Notes: generated by a model not told the origin, from the letters alone. Numbered from the stretch's first letter, positions 25,452-34,904 are shown. The stretch is DNA of 64,000 nucleotides from Pseudomonas sp. TH43 (GCF_016650635.1 NZ_JAEKFI010000004.1:1622001-1686000); one strand, 5' to 3'. Translations and numbers: made by a program.

Positions 25452-27131
25452 TCATGCGGCTGCTTTGGTAGCTCGTTCGATTTTACGCGTGATGTACCAC
25501 TGTTGGGTGATGGACAGGCAGTTGTTCACAACCCAGTACAGCACCAGACCAGCCGGGAACCACAGGAAGAAGAAGGTGAAGATGATTGGCATCATTTTCA
25601 TGACCTTCGCCTGCATCGGATCCGGAGGAGTCGGGTTCAGCTGCTGCTGGATAAACATGGTTGCGCCCATGATGATCGGCAGAATGAAGAATGGATCCTT
25701 GATCGACAGGTCAGTGATCCACAGCATGAACGGCGCCTGGCGCATTTCCACGCTTTCCAGCAGAACCCAGTACAGCGAAAGGAAAACCGGCATCTGCACG
25801 AGGATCGGCAAGCAGCCGCCCAGCGGATTGATCTTCTCTTTCTTGTACAGCTCCATCATGGCTTGCGACATTTTCTGCCGGTCATCGCCATGTTGCTCTT
25901 TCAGAGCAGCCAGTTTCGGCGCAACGGCACGCATACGCGCCATCGATTTGTAGCTGGCAGCCGACAGAGGGAAGAAAAGACCCTTGATCAGCATGGTCAG
26001 GAAGATGATCGACCAGCCCCAGTTACCGACAATGGCGTGGATGTGTTGCAGCAGCCAGAAGATTGGCTGGGCAATGAACCACAGAATGCCGTAGTCGACG
26101 GTCAGTTCCAGACCTGGGGACAACTGTTTCAGCACAGCCTGGCTTTTCGGACCGGCGTACAGCACAGCGCCGGTTTCAACTTTGGCACCCGGAGCAGCGG
26201 TCAGTGTAGGACCGGTGTAACCGATGATGTAGTTGCCTTTGCTGTCTTTACGGGTCTGGACGACGTTGTTTTCGCCCTTGGCCGGAATCCACGCAGTCAC
26301 GAAGTAGTGTTGCAGCCAGGCTACCCAACCACCGGTGACGGTTTCTTTGAGCTGTGCCTTGTCCATGTCCTTCATGGACACTTTCTTGTACGGCTCGGAA
26401 CTTGTCCACAGGGCGGCGCCCAGGTAAGTCGCGGTGCCAGTAGCAGTTGTCGACGAAGGATCAGCGCTGTTATCACGCTTCAACTGGGCAAACATTGCGC
26501 CGTTCCAGGGCTGAGCGCTCTGGTTATCCACAATGTAGGAAACGGCTACGTCATACAGGCCGCGTTTCAGGGTGAAACGCTTGATGTAATTAACGCCGTC
26601 CTTGCTGAATTTCAGGTCAACGACGAGTTGATCCTGACCGTCAGCCAGTTGATAAGTCTTCTTCTCCGAGGAGTAAACCGGACGACCGGCCGGATTTGCA
26701 TCCGGGCCATTGGTGCCGATCAGACCACTTTGTGCCAGATAAACACGTTCGCCGCCGTTATCGAACAGCTGGAACGGAACATCAGGACGATCCTGACGAC
26801 GTGGATACAGAGGCAAGGTCAGTTGAGCAACATCGCCACCTTGTGGATCGATCGCGAGATCGAGCACGTCGGTTTTGATCTGGATCAGATCCTTGCTGGC
26901 GGCTACCGGCGTTTCGGCAGGTGCGCTGGTATCGCTAGCGGCGCGCGGAATATCGTCACTGGCGGCAGCATTATTGCCAGTGGCGGTGTCCGGCAAACCG
27001 GATGTAGTCGTACTGGAAGCAACATTCTGAGTCGGCAAAGCAGCCTGACCATAGTCCTGGTTCCATTTAAGAACCATAACGTAGGCCACGATTGCCAGGG
27101 CGACGATCAGGATCGTGCGTTTGATATCCAT
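25452..27131 (-). CDS. yidC: membrane protein insertase YidC
   Basis: YidC inserts and folds inner-membrane proteins, alone or with Sec. It has 559 residues. The N-terminal membrane anchor (IKRTILIVALAIVAYVMVLK) is followed by a low-complexity Ser/Thr/Ala linker, the large periplasmic beta domain (~residues 70-340), and the conserved insertase core of five helices (NWGWSIIFLTMLIKGLFFPL, QMPVFLSLYWVLLES, FLWFPAGLVLYWVVNN). It begins 2 bases after yidD. Confidence 0.98.
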   Translation of the reverse strand: MDIKRTILIVALAIVAYVMVLKWNQDYGQAALPTQNVASSTTTSGLPDTATGNNAAASDDIPRAASDTSAPAETPVAASKDLIQIKTDVLDLAIDPQGGDVAQLTLPLYPRRQDRPDVPFQLFDNGGERVYLAQSGLIGTNGPDANPAGRPVYSSEKKTYQLADGQDQLVVDLKFSKDGVNYIKRFTLKRGLYDVAVSYIVDNQSAQPWNGAMFAQLKRDNSADPSSTTATGTATYLGAALWTSSEPYKKVSMKDMDKAQLKETVTGGWVAWLQHYFVTAWIPAKGENNVVQTRKDSKGNYIIGYTGPTLTAAPGAKVETGAVLYAGPKSQAVLKQLSPGLELTVDYGILWFIAQPIFWLLQHIHAIVGNWGWSIIFLTMLIKGLFFPLSAASYKSMARMRAVAPKLAALKEQHGDDRQKMSQAMMELYKKEKINPLGGCLPILVQMPVFLSLYWVLLESVEMRQAPFMLWITDLSIKDPFFILPIIMGATMFIQQQLNPTPPDPMQAKVMKMMPIIFTFFFLWFPAGLVLYWVVNNCLSITQQWYITRKIERATKAAA

Positions 27132-27133
27132 GA

Positions 27134-27379
27134 TTACTCGGCCATCGAAGAAGAACGGGAGGTAGGGATAGGTGGAACCGGGTCATAACCACCGGGATTC
27201 CACGGATGACAGCGACCTAAACGACGAAAGGTCAGCCAGCCACCGCGTAGAAGGCCATGATTTTCAATGGCTTCATACGCGTAGCAGGAACAACTGGGGT
27301 AGAAACGACAGTGGCTGGCCATCAAAGGACTAATGGCATAGCGATAAAACTGGATCGGAACGAGGGCCAGTTTACGCAT
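27134..27379 (-). CDS. yidD: membrane protein insertion efficiency factor YidD
   Basis: A small 81-residue protein with the family core PSCSCYAYEAIENHGLLRGG and GRCHPWNPGGYDPVP. The three conserved cysteines are present. It helps YidC-dependent membrane insertion. Its start overlaps the end of rnpA by 8 bases and it stops 2 bases before yidC, so the three genes form one tightly packed unit. Confidence 0.95.
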   Translation of the reverse strand: MRKLALVPIQFYRYAISPLMASHCRFYPSCSCYAYEAIENHGLLRGGWLTFRRLGRCHPWNPGGYDPVPPIPTSRSSSMAE

Positions 27380-27773
27380 CTGGACTGTCTACCCCTACAG
27401 TTTCGGTTTTGACTTCTGGAACTGGCTTGCTGCGTGCCAGACGCTTCCAGAGCTTGCCGAAATGCTGAATCAATTCGGGGTTTTCTACATCGCCCAGACC
27501 TTTGCGCGCGACGATAACGATATCCCAGCCGACCAGTGAATCCTGGTGCAGACGGAACGATTCGCGCATCAAACGCTTGAGGCGATTGCGCTCAACGGAG
27601 AGCTTTACGCTCTTTTTCCCGATAACCAGCCCGAGACGGGGGTGATCAAGATCGTTGTTGCGTGCAAGGAGCAGGAGATTTTTCCCCGGAACCTTGCCGG
27701 TAGGGGAGTCAAAGACTGCCTTGAAATGCCGGGGGGTAAGCAGACGCTTTTCCCGACTGAAGTCCTGACTCAC
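27372..27773 (-). CDS. rnpA: ribonuclease P protein component
   Basis: The protein subunit of RNase P, which matures tRNA 5' ends together with the RNA subunit (rnpB is not in this window). The GTG at 27773 is chosen because it gives MSQDFSREKRLLTPRHFKAV and 133 residues, the usual Pseudomonas form. The longer frame reads back into rpmH. The RNA-binding motif NRLKRLMRESFRLHQ is conserved. It starts 16 bases after the rpmH stop. Confidence 0.93.
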   Translation of the reverse strand: MSQDFSREKRLLTPRHFKAVFDSPTGKVPGKNLLLLARNNDLDHPRLGLVIGKKSVKLSVERNRLKRLMRESFRLHQDSLVGWDIVIVARKGLGDVENPELIQHFGKLWKRLARSKPVPEVKTETVGVDSPDA

Positions 27774-27789
27774 CTCCAGTACCGGATTA

Positions 27790-27924
27790 TCAAACTGCCA
27801 GACGCGCACGACCTTTGGCGCGACGACGCGACAGGACTGCGCGACCGTTCTTGGTAGCCATGCGAGCACGGAAACCGTGGGTACGAGCGCGTTTGATAGT
27901 GCTTGGTTGGAAAGTACGTTTCAT
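27790..27924 (-). CDS. rpmH: 50S ribosomal protein L34
   Basis: A short gene of 44 codons, read directly from the sequence. The product begins MKRTFQPSTIKRARTHGFRA and ends ARLAV, matching L34 throughout (RMATKNGRAVLSRRRAKGR). It is the first gene of the leftward rpmH-rnpA-yidD-yidC unit. Its promoter lies 62 bases upstream, at the edge of oriC. Confidence 0.98.
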   Translation of the reverse strand: MKRTFQPSTIKRARTHGFRARMATKNGRAVLSRRRAKGRARLAV

Positions 27925-28491
27925 TGTCGTGTTACCTGGTTCGTCCACAACGGGCCGGAATGGCCCCCGTTTTAAGAGACCGGGGATTCTAGAGAAAGCA
28001 AGCCTTCAGGTCAATTTCCAACCAACGTTTCCTTATAAATAGATCTCAGGGGCCTATTTGGCTGAAAGCCTGTTCGCCATACATAAAAATAAAGAAGGGA
28101 ATTATTTAAAGCTTTTCTGTAAAGCTTATAAAAGCTAGGGTCGCCCTCTTCTGTGGATAAGTGCTATCAGGCCTTGTTCGACGTGATGTACAGAGAATGA
28201 CAACTACAGTGGAAAACCGTGTTCAGCCTGTGCTGCGCTATCGGATAACCTGTGCGTGGAATGGCCTGTTATCCACAGGCAGGTTATCCACCGAGTTCAA
28301 CCCCCAGTTGTCCAGTGCCCTTAGAGGCGGTTATCCACAGAGCTTATGCACACACCGTTGGTCGCTTTCTTATGGGTTAACGCATTGATAAATCATGAAC
28401 ACCGCGCAACCTGCATGTGGATAAGTGGACAGCTCGCCGCTACAATGGCCGCTTGTTTTTGCCTCACCGGCTTTCAACTTAGGGGATATCC
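27925..28491. other. oriC: chromosomal replication origin oriC
   Basis: A 567-base gene-free stretch between rpmH and dnaA, the standard Pseudomonas origin position. Perfect DnaA boxes lie at 28152 (TGTGGATAA), 28269 and 28331 (TTATCCACA) and 28416 (TGTGGATAA). One-mismatch boxes lie at 28284 (TTATCCACC) and 28344 (TTATGCACA). An AT-rich unwinding-type segment spans about 28080-28135 (ATAAAAATAAAG, AATTATTTAAAG, CTTATAAAAG). The left end holds the rpmH promoter. Element order and spacing are repeated upstream of mnmG. Confidence 0.93.
27986..28014 (-). promoter_or_regulatory. sigma70 promoter of rpmH-rnpA-yidD-yidC
   Basis: Read leftward: -35 TTGACC (28014-28009), a 17-base spacer, and -10 TAGAAT (27991-27986). 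This is close to consensus and fits a strong ribosomal-protein promoter firing away from oriC. The start would be near 27979, giving a ~55-base leader. Confidence 0.78.
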
Positions 28492-30018
28492 GTGTCAGTG
28501 GAACTTTGGCAGCAGTGCGTGGAGCTTTTGCGCGAGGAGCTGCCTGCCCAACAATTCAACACCTGGATCCGTCCACTACAGGTCGAAGCCGAAGGCGACG
28601 AGTTGCGCGTCTACGCACCGAACCGTTTTGTGCTGGACTGGGTCAACGAAAAGTATCTGGGCCGCGTCCTTGAACTGCTGGATGAGCATGGCAACGGCAT
28701 GGCGCCGGCGCTTTCCTTATTAATAGGCAGCAAACGCAGTTCCGCTCCGCGTGCCGCCCCGAACGCGCCGTTGGCTGCCGCGCAGGTATCCCAGGCCCAG
28801 GCAAATGCCGCGCCTGTGAATGCGCCGGCACCGACTCATACGCCAGCACCGGCGGCCAAGCGCTCGACGCAGAAAAGCCCGGAAGTCAGCGACGAACCGT
28901 CTCGCGACAGTTTCGACCCGATGTCCGGTGCCGCCTCGCAACAGGCCCCGGTCCGCGCTGAACAGCGCACCGTGCAGGTCGAAGGCGCGCTCAAGCACAC
29001 CAGTTACCTGAACCGCACATTTACCTTCGAAAACTTCGTCGAAGGTAAATCCAACCAGCTCGCCCGCGCGGCAGCCTGGCAAGTGGCGGATAACCCCAAG
29101 CACGGTTACAACCCGCTCTTCCTTTATGGTGGCGTCGGCCTGGGTAAAACCCACTTGATGCACGCGGTGGGTAACCACCTATTAAAGAAGAACCCGAATG
29201 CCAAGGTCGTGTACCTGCATTCCGAGCGCTTCGTGGCCGACATGGTCAAGGCGCTGCAACTGAACGCGATCAACGAGTTCAAGCGTTTCTACCGCTCGGT
29301 GGATGCGTTGCTCATCGACGATATTCAGTTCTTCGCCCGCAAAGAGCGTTCGCAGGAAGAGTTTTTCCACACCTTCAACGCCCTGCTTGAAGGTGGCCAG
29401 CAGGTCATTCTCACCAGTGACCGCTACCCGAAAGAAATCGAAGGCCTCGAAGAGCGCCTCAAATCCCGTTTCGGCTGGGGCCTGACGGTTGCCGTCGAGC
29501 CGCCGGAACTGGAAACCCGTGTGGCGATCTTGATGAAGAAGGCCGACCAGGCCAAAGTCGACTTGCCGCACGACGCCGCGTTCTTCATTGCCCAACGCAT
29601 TCGCTCCAACGTCCGTGAGCTGGAAGGCGCGCTGAAACGCGTGATCGCCCACTCGCACTTCATGGGCCGCGATATCACCATCGAGCTGATTCGCGAATCC
29701 TTGAAAGACCTGTTGGCATTGCAGGACAAACTGGTCTCTGTGGATAACATTCAGCGCACTGTCGCCGAGTACTACAAGATCAAGATCTCGGATCTGCTGT
29801 CCAAGCGCCGTTCGCGCTCGGTCGCTCGTCCGCGTCAGGTGGCCATGGCGTTGTCCAAGGAACTGACCAACCACAGCCTGCCGGAAATCGGCGATGTGTT
29901 TGGCGGCCGCGACCACACGACCGTGCTGCACGCCTGCCGCAAGATCAACGAACTTAAGGAATCCGACGCGGACATCCGCGAGGACTACAAGAACCTGCTG
30001 CGTACACTGACCACTTGA
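28492..30018 (+). CDS. dnaA: chromosomal replication initiator DnaA
   Basis: DnaA binds 9-mer boxes at oriC and opens the duplex. It has 508 residues from a GTG start (MSVELWQQCVELLREELPAQ). Domain I is followed by a long Ala/Pro-rich linker (residues ~80-160), then the AAA+ domain (Walker A GGVGLGKTHLMHAV, Walker B LLIDDIQFF). Domain IV contains the DnaA-box signature GGRDHTTVLHACRKI. A perfect DnaA 9-mer occurs in the coding region (29739). dnaN follows 39 bases downstream. Confidence 0.99.
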   Translation: MSVELWQQCVELLREELPAQQFNTWIRPLQVEAEGDELRVYAPNRFVLDWVNEKYLGRVLELLDEHGNGMAPALSLLIGSKRSSAPRAAPNAPLAAAQVSQAQANAAPVNAPAPTHTPAPAAKRSTQKSPEVSDEPSRDSFDPMSGAASQQAPVRAEQRTVQVEGALKHTSYLNRTFTFENFVEGKSNQLARAAAWQVADNPKHGYNPLFLYGGVGLGKTHLMHAVGNHLLKKNPNAKVVYLHSERFVADMVKALQLNAINEFKRFYRSVDALLIDDIQFFARKERSQEEFFHTFNALLEGGQQVILTSDRYPKEIEGLEERLKSRFGWGLTVAVEPPELETRVAILMKKADQAKVDLPHDAAFFIAQRIRSNVRELEGALKRVIAHSHFMGRDITIELIRESLKDLLALQDKLVSVDNIQRTVAEYYKIKISDLLSKRRSRSVARPRQVAMALSKELTNHSLPEIGDVFGGRDHTTVLHACRKINELKESDADIREDYKNLLRTLTT

Positions 30019-30057
30019 TGAACACCAGCGCAGCTTATTAAGGCAAGGGACTAGACC

Positions 30058-31161
30058 ATGCATTTCACCATTCAACGCGAAGCCCTGTTGAAACCCCTGC
30101 AACTGGTCGCAGGCGTCGTCGAGCGCCGACAGACCTTGCCGGTACTCTCCAACGTGCTGTTGGTAGTCGAAGGCCAGCAACTGTCGCTGACCGGTACTGA
30201 CCTTGAAGTCGAACTGGTCGGTCGTGTGCAACTTGAAGAGCCGGCCGAAACAGGTTCCATCACCGTGCCTGCGCGCAAGCTGATGGACATCTGCAAAAGC
30301 CTGCCCAACGATGCCCTGATCGACATCAAGGTCGACGAGCAGAAGCTGGTGGTCAAGGCCGGCCGTAGCCGTTTCACCCTGTCGACCCTGCCGGCTAACG
30401 ACTTCCCTACCGTTGAAGAAGGCCCGGGTTCGCTGACCTGCAGCCTTGAGCAAAGCAAACTGCGCCGCTTGATCGAACGCACCAGCTTCGCCATGGCCCA
30501 GCAGGATGTGCGTTATTACCTCAACGGCATGCTGCTGGAAGTTTCCGAAGGCATCATCCGCGCTGTGGCCACTGACGGTCACCGTCTGGCCATGTGCTCG
30601 ATGAAAGCCGATATCGGCCAGCCCGATCGCCATCAGGTGATTGTGCCGCGCAAAGGTATTCTCGAACTGGCGCGTCTGCTCACCGAGCCGGACGGCAACG
30701 TCAGCATCGTCCTGGGTCAGCACCACATTCGCGCGACCACCGGCGAGTTCACCTTCACCTCGAAACTGGTCGACGGCAAATTCCCGGACTACGAGCGCGT
30801 GCTGCCGAAGGGCGGCGACAAGCTGGTACTGGGCGATCGTCAGGCGTTGCGTGAAGCGTTCAGCCGTACCGCGATTCTGTCCAACGAGAAGTACCGTGGT
30901 ATCCGGCTGCAACTGGCCAGCGGTCAGTTGAAGATCCAGGCCAACAACCCGGAGCAGGAAGAAGCGGAAGAAGAAGTGGGCGTTGAATACAACGGCGGTT
31001 CGCTGGAAATCGGCTTCAACGTCAGCTATCTGCTCGACGTGCTGGGCGTGATGACCACCGAGCAGGTTCGTCTGATTCTGTCCGACTCCAACAGCAGTGC
31101 GCTGGTGCAAGAGTCCGATAACGACGATTCGGCTTACGTTGTCATGCCGATGCGTCTGTAA
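30058..31161 (+). CDS. dnaN: DNA polymerase III beta sliding clamp
   Basis: The 367-residue processivity clamp forms a dimeric ring around DNA. It has three repeated clamp domains, starting MHFTIQREALLKPLQLVAGV, and ends in the hydrophobic-groove tail YVVMPMRL typical of the family. It lies between dnaA and recF in the universal dnaA-dnaN-recF-gyrB order, and the 14-base gap to recF suggests one transcript. Confidence 0.99.
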   Translation: MHFTIQREALLKPLQLVAGVVERRQTLPVLSNVLLVVEGQQLSLTGTDLEVELVGRVQLEEPAETGSITVPARKLMDICKSLPNDALIDIKVDEQKLVVKAGRSRFTLSTLPANDFPTVEEGPGSLTCSLEQSKLRRLIERTSFAMAQQDVRYYLNGMLLEVSEGIIRAVATDGHRLAMCSMKADIGQPDRHQVIVPRKGILELARLLTEPDGNVSIVLGQHHIRATTGEFTFTSKLVDGKFPDYERVLPKGGDKLVLGDRQALREAFSRTAILSNEKYRGIRLQLASGQLKIQANNPEQEEAEEEVGVEYNGGSLEIGFNVSYLLDVLGVMTTEQVRLILSDSNSSALVQESDNDDSAYVVMPMRL

Positions 31162-31175
31162 TCAGCTGACCCTGG

Positions 31176-32279
31176 ATGTCCTTAAGTCGTGTTTCGGTCA
31201 CCGCGGTGCGCAATCTGCACCCGGTGACCTTCTCCCCCTCCCCCCGCATCAACATTCTTTACGGCGCCAACGGCAGCGGCAAAACCAGTGTTCTGGAAGC
31301 CATTCATCTGCTGGGGCTTGCCCGTTCGTTTCGTAGCACGCGGCTTTTGCCGGTCATCCAGTACGAACAGCTCGCCTGTACCGTGTTCGGTCAGGTCGAA
31401 TTGGCCGAGGGTGGCCATAGCGCATTGGGCATCTCGCGCGACCGTCAGGGCGAGTTCCAGATCCGAATCGACGGCCAAAATGCCCGCAGCGCCGCGCAAC
31501 TGGCGGAGATTCTGCCACTGCAGTTGATCAACCCCGACAGCTTTCGCTTGCTTGAAGGTGCGCCGAAGATTCGCCGGCAGTTTCTCGACTGGGGCGTGTT
31601 CCACGTCGAGCCGCGCTTCATGGCCACCTGGCAGCGTTTGCAGAAGGCCTTGCGCCAGAGAAACTCCTGGCTGCGGCATGGTACACTTGACGCCGTTTCG
31701 CAAGCGGTTTGGGACAGAGAACTGTGCCAGGCCAGCGCTGAAATAGATGAATACCGCCGCGCTTACATCAAAGCCTTGAAACCAGTCTTTGAACAAACCT
31801 TGAGTGAACTGGTTGAGCTCGAAGGTTTGACGCTCAGCTATTACCGAGGCTGGGACAAAGACCGTGAATTGAGCGCCGTACTTGCCGGGTCCCTGCAACG
31901 GGATCAGCAAATGGGCCATACCCAGGCTGGGCCACAACGGGCTGATTTGCGTCTTAGATTGGGCGCACACAACGCCGCGGACATCTTGTCCCGGGGTCAG
32001 CAGAAGTTGGTGGTCTGTGCCCTGCGAATTGCCCAGGGGCATCTGGTCAGCCAGGCCCGTCGCGGTCAGTGTATTTATCTGGTGGATGACTTGCCGTCCG
32101 AGCTGGACGAGGGCCACCGTCGCGCGCTGTGCCGCTTGCTGGAAGACTTACGCTGCCAGGTTTTTATCACCTGTGTAGATCACGAATTATTGAGGGAAGG
32201 CTGGCAGACGGAAACGCCAGTCGCTCTGTTCCACGTGGAACAGGGCCGTATCACCCAGACCCACGACCATCGGGAGTGA
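31176..32279 (+). CDS. recF: recombination mediator RecF
   Basis: RecF helps load RecA at single-strand gaps. It has 367 residues, with a Walker A loop GANGSGKTSVLEA (residues 30-42), the ABC-type signature LSRGQQKLVV, and Walker B YLVDDLPSELD. The 3' end of the gene encodes the perfect parS site at 32227-32242, so this coding segment also has a chromosome-segregation role. gyrB begins 5 bases after the stop. Confidence 0.98.
   Translation: MSLSRVSVTAVRNLHPVTFSPSPRINILYGANGSGKTSVLEAIHLLGLARSFRSTRLLPVIQYEQLACTVFGQVELAEGGHSALGISRDRQGEFQIRIDGQNARSAAQLAEILPLQLINPDSFRLLEGAPKIRRQFLDWGVFHVEPRFMATWQRLQKALRQRNSWLRHGTLDAVSQAVWDRELCQASAEIDEYRRAYIKALKPVFEQTLSELVELEGLTLSYYRGWDKDRELSAVLAGSLQRDQQMGHTQAGPQRADLRLRLGAHNAADILSRGQQKLVVCALRIAQGHLVSQARRGQCIYLVDDLPSELDEGHRRALCRLLEDLRCQVFITCVDHELLREGWQTETPVALFHVEQGRITQTHDHRE
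32227..32242. promoter_or_regulatory. parS: parS centromere site
   Basis: TGTTCCACGTGGAACA is a perfect 16-bp palindrome and matches the bacterial parS consensus exactly. It lies inside the end of recF, about 4 kb from oriC, with parA and parB 16 kb away in the same window. ParB loads here for origin segregation. No second perfect copy was seen. Confidence 0.97.
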
Positions 32280-32284
32280 AGGCA

Positions 32285-34702
32285 TTGAGCGAAGAAAATA
32301 CGTACGACTCAACGAGCATTAAAGTGCTGAAAGGCCTGGATGCCGTACGCAAACGTCCCGGTATGTACATTGGTGACACCGACGATGGCAGCGGTCTGCA
32401 CCACATGGTATTCGAAGTGGTCGACAACTCGATCGACGAAGCCCTCGCCGGTCACTGCGACGACATCAGCATCATCATCCACCCGGATGAGTCCATCACC
32501 GTAAAAGATAACGGCCGTGGCATCCCGGTAGACGTACACAAAGAGGAAGGCGTTTCCGCCGCCGAGGTCATCATGACCGTCCTCCACGCTGGCGGTAAGT
32601 TCGACGACAACTCCTACAAAGTATCCGGCGGCCTGCACGGTGTAGGTGTTTCGGTAGTGAACGCGCTGTCCGAAGAACTGGTGTTGACCGTTCGCCGCAG
32701 CGGCAAGATCTGGGAACAGACCTACGTCCACGGCGTACCTCAGGCGCCGATGGCCATCGTTGGCGACAGCGAAACCACCGGCACCCAGATCCACTTCAAG
32801 GCTTCCAGCGAAACCTTCAAGAACATTCACTTCAGCTGGGACATCCTGGCCAAGCGCATTCGTGAACTGTCCTTCCTCAACTCCGGTGTGGGTATCGTCC
32901 TCAAGGATGAGCGCAGCGGCAAGGAAGAGCTGTTCAAGTACGAAGGCGGCCTGCGTGCATTCGTCGAATACCTGAACACCAACAAGACTCCGGTCAACCA
33001 GGTGTTCCACTTCAACATCCAGCGTGAAGACGGCATCGGCGTGGAAATCGCCCTGCAGTGGAACGACAGCTTCAACGAGAACCTGTTGTGCTTCACCAAC
33101 AACATTCCGCAGCGCGACGGCGGTACTCACCTGGTGGGTTTCCGTTCGGCACTGACGCGTAACCTGAACACCTATATCGAAGCCGAAGGCCTGGCGAAGA
33201 AGCATAAAGTCGCCACCACCGGTGACGATGCCCGTGAAGGCCTGACCGCGATTATCTCGGTAAAAGTACCGGATCCGAAGTTCAGCTCGCAGACCAAAGA
33301 CAAGCTGGTCTCTTCCGAAGTGAAGACTGCGGTCGAGCAGGAGATGGGCAAGTATTTCTCCGACTTCCTCCTGGAAAACCCGAACGAAGCCAAGCTGGTC
33401 GTCGGCAAGATGATCGACGCCGCCCGTGCCCGTGAAGCTGCGCGTAAAGCCCGTGAGATGACTCGCCGCAAAGGCGCTCTGGACATCGCCGGCCTGCCGG
33501 GCAAGCTCGCTGACTGCCAGGAAAAAGACCCGGCGCTGTCCGAACTGTACCTCGTGGAAGGTGACTCCGCGGGCGGCTCTGCCAAGCAGGGACGTAACCG
33601 CAAGACCCAGGCGATCCTGCCGTTGAAGGGCAAGATCCTCAACGTCGAGAAAGCCCGTTTCGACAAGATGATCTCTTCCCAGGAAGTGGGCACCCTGATC
33701 ACCGCATTGGGCTGCGGTATCGGTCGCGACGAGTACAACATCGACAAGCTGCGTTATCACAACATCATCATCATGACCGATGCTGACGTCGACGGTTCGC
33801 ACATCCGTACCCTGCTGCTGACCTTCTTCTTCCGTCAGTTGCCTGAGCTGATCGAGCGCGGCTATATCTACATCGCCCAGCCGCCGCTGTACAAGGTCAA
33901 GAAAGGGAAGCAAGAGCAATACATCAAAGACGACGATGCCATGGAAGAGTACATGACGCAGTCGGCCCTGGAAGATGCGAGCTTGCACCTGAACGAAGAA
34001 GCCCCGGGCATTTCCGGTGAAGCGCTGGAACGTCTGGTGAATGACTTCCGCATGGTGATGAAGACCCTCAAGCGTCTGTCGCGCCTGTACCCGCAGGAAC
34101 TGACCGAGCACTTCATCTACCTGCCGGCCGTCAGCCTGGAAACGCTTGGCGATCATGCAGCGATGCAAGATTGGTTGGCTCAGTACGAGGTTCGTCTGCG
34201 CACCAACGAGAAGTCCGGTCTGGTCTACAAGGCCAGCCTGCGTGAAGATCGTGAACGTGGCGTGTGGCTGCCAGAGGTCGAGCTGATCTCCCACGGCCTG
34301 TCGAACTACGTCACCTTCAACCGCGACTTCTTCGGCAGCAACGACTACAAAACCGTCGTCACCCTGGGCGCTCAATTGAGCACCCTGCTCGACGAAGGCG
34401 CGTACATCCAGCGTGGCGAGCGCAAAAAAGCGGTCACCGAGTTCAAGGAAGCCCTGGACTGGCTGATGGCTGAAAGCACCAAGCGCCACACTATCCAGCG
34501 ATACAAAGGTCTGGGCGAAATGAACCCGGATCAGCTGTGGGAAACCACCATGGACCCAAGCGTGCGCCGCATGCTGAAAGTCACCATCGAAGACGCCATT
34601 GGCGCAGACCAGATCTTCAACACCCTGATGGGTGATGCGGTCGAACCTCGCCGTGAATTCATCGAAAGCAATGCGCTGGCGGTTTCGAACCTGGATTTCT
34701 AA
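32285..34702 (+). CDS. gyrB: DNA gyrase subunit B
   Basis: The ATPase subunit of gyrase, which introduces negative supercoils. The TTG at 32285 gives MSEENTYDSTSIKVLKGLDA and 805 residues. The longer upstream frame overlaps recF and is not conserved. The GHKL ATPase domain has DNGRGIPVD and GGLHGVGVSVVN. The TOPRIM domain has EGDSAGGSAKQGR and DADVDGSHIRTLL. The Gram-negative insert and the C-terminal QRYKGLGEMNPDQLWETTMD are present. A terminator follows at 34730. Confidence 0.98.
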   Translation: MSEENTYDSTSIKVLKGLDAVRKRPGMYIGDTDDGSGLHHMVFEVVDNSIDEALAGHCDDISIIIHPDESITVKDNGRGIPVDVHKEEGVSAAEVIMTVLHAGGKFDDNSYKVSGGLHGVGVSVVNALSEELVLTVRRSGKIWEQTYVHGVPQAPMAIVGDSETTGTQIHFKASSETFKNIHFSWDILAKRIRELSFLNSGVGIVLKDERSGKEELFKYEGGLRAFVEYLNTNKTPVNQVFHFNIQREDGIGVEIALQWNDSFNENLLCFTNNIPQRDGGTHLVGFRSALTRNLNTYIEAEGLAKKHKVATTGDDAREGLTAIISVKVPDPKFSSQTKDKLVSSEVKTAVEQEMGKYFSDFLLENPNEAKLVVGKMIDAARAREAARKAREMTRRKGALDIAGLPGKLADCQEKDPALSELYLVEGDSAGGSAKQGRNRKTQAILPLKGKILNVEKARFDKMISSQEVGTLITALGCGIGRDEYNIDKLRYHNIIIMTDADVDGSHIRTLLLTFFFRQLPELIERGYIYIAQPPLYKVKKGKQEQYIKDDDAMEEYMTQSALEDASLHLNEEAPGISGEALERLVNDFRMVMKTLKRLSRLYPQELTEHFIYLPAVSLETLGDHAAMQDWLAQYEVRLRTNEKSGLVYKASLREDRERGVWLPEVELISHGLSNYVTFNRDFFGSNDYKTVVTLGAQLSTLLDEGAYIQRGERKKAVTEFKEALDWLMAESTKRHTIQRYKGLGEMNPDQLWETTMDPSVRRMLKVTIEDAIGADQIFNTLMGDAVEPRREFIESNALAVSNLDF

Positions 34703-34729
34703 AGAATTCTGTTCGGACTTGAAGTAAAT

Positions 34730-34764
34730 AAAACCCCGGTGAGTTTTGGCTCATCGGGGTTTTT
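34730..34764 (+). terminator. terminator of the dnaA-dnaN-recF-gyrB unit
   Basis: CCCCGGTGAG and CTCATCGGGG (one G-T pair) form a 10-bp stem around TTTTGG. A-runs precede it and TTTTT follows, 28 bases after the gyrB stop. Confidence 0.93.
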
Positions 34765-34785
34765 ACGTTTTCAAGCATCCCTCCA

Positions 34786-34817
34786 TACATACAAGTCTGC
34801 GTCATGATTTGTATGTA
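34786..34817. promoter_or_regulatory. 9-bp inverted repeat upstream of dinD
   Basis: TACATACAA (34786-34794) and TTGTATGTA (34809-34817) are perfect inverted copies with a 14-base spacer, 88 bases before the dinD start. It is not a canonical CTGT-N8-ACAG LexA box. It may be an operator or the remains of one. Confidence 0.45.
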
Positions 34818-34904
34818 CATGTTTTCCGGATTGATAACTCCTCGCGTCAGTGCAACGCTCTGTCTGGCTACTTTCGACTTATTCATCCAGTAGAGGATTT
34901 ACCG

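Noticed and set aside
29182..31110. A 642-codon open frame antisense to dnaA and dnaN
   Set aside because: It spans two convincing sense genes and has no family resemblance.
32309..34489. A 726-codon open frame antisense to gyrB
   Set aside because: It is a shadow of gyrB with no domain or ribosome-binding support.
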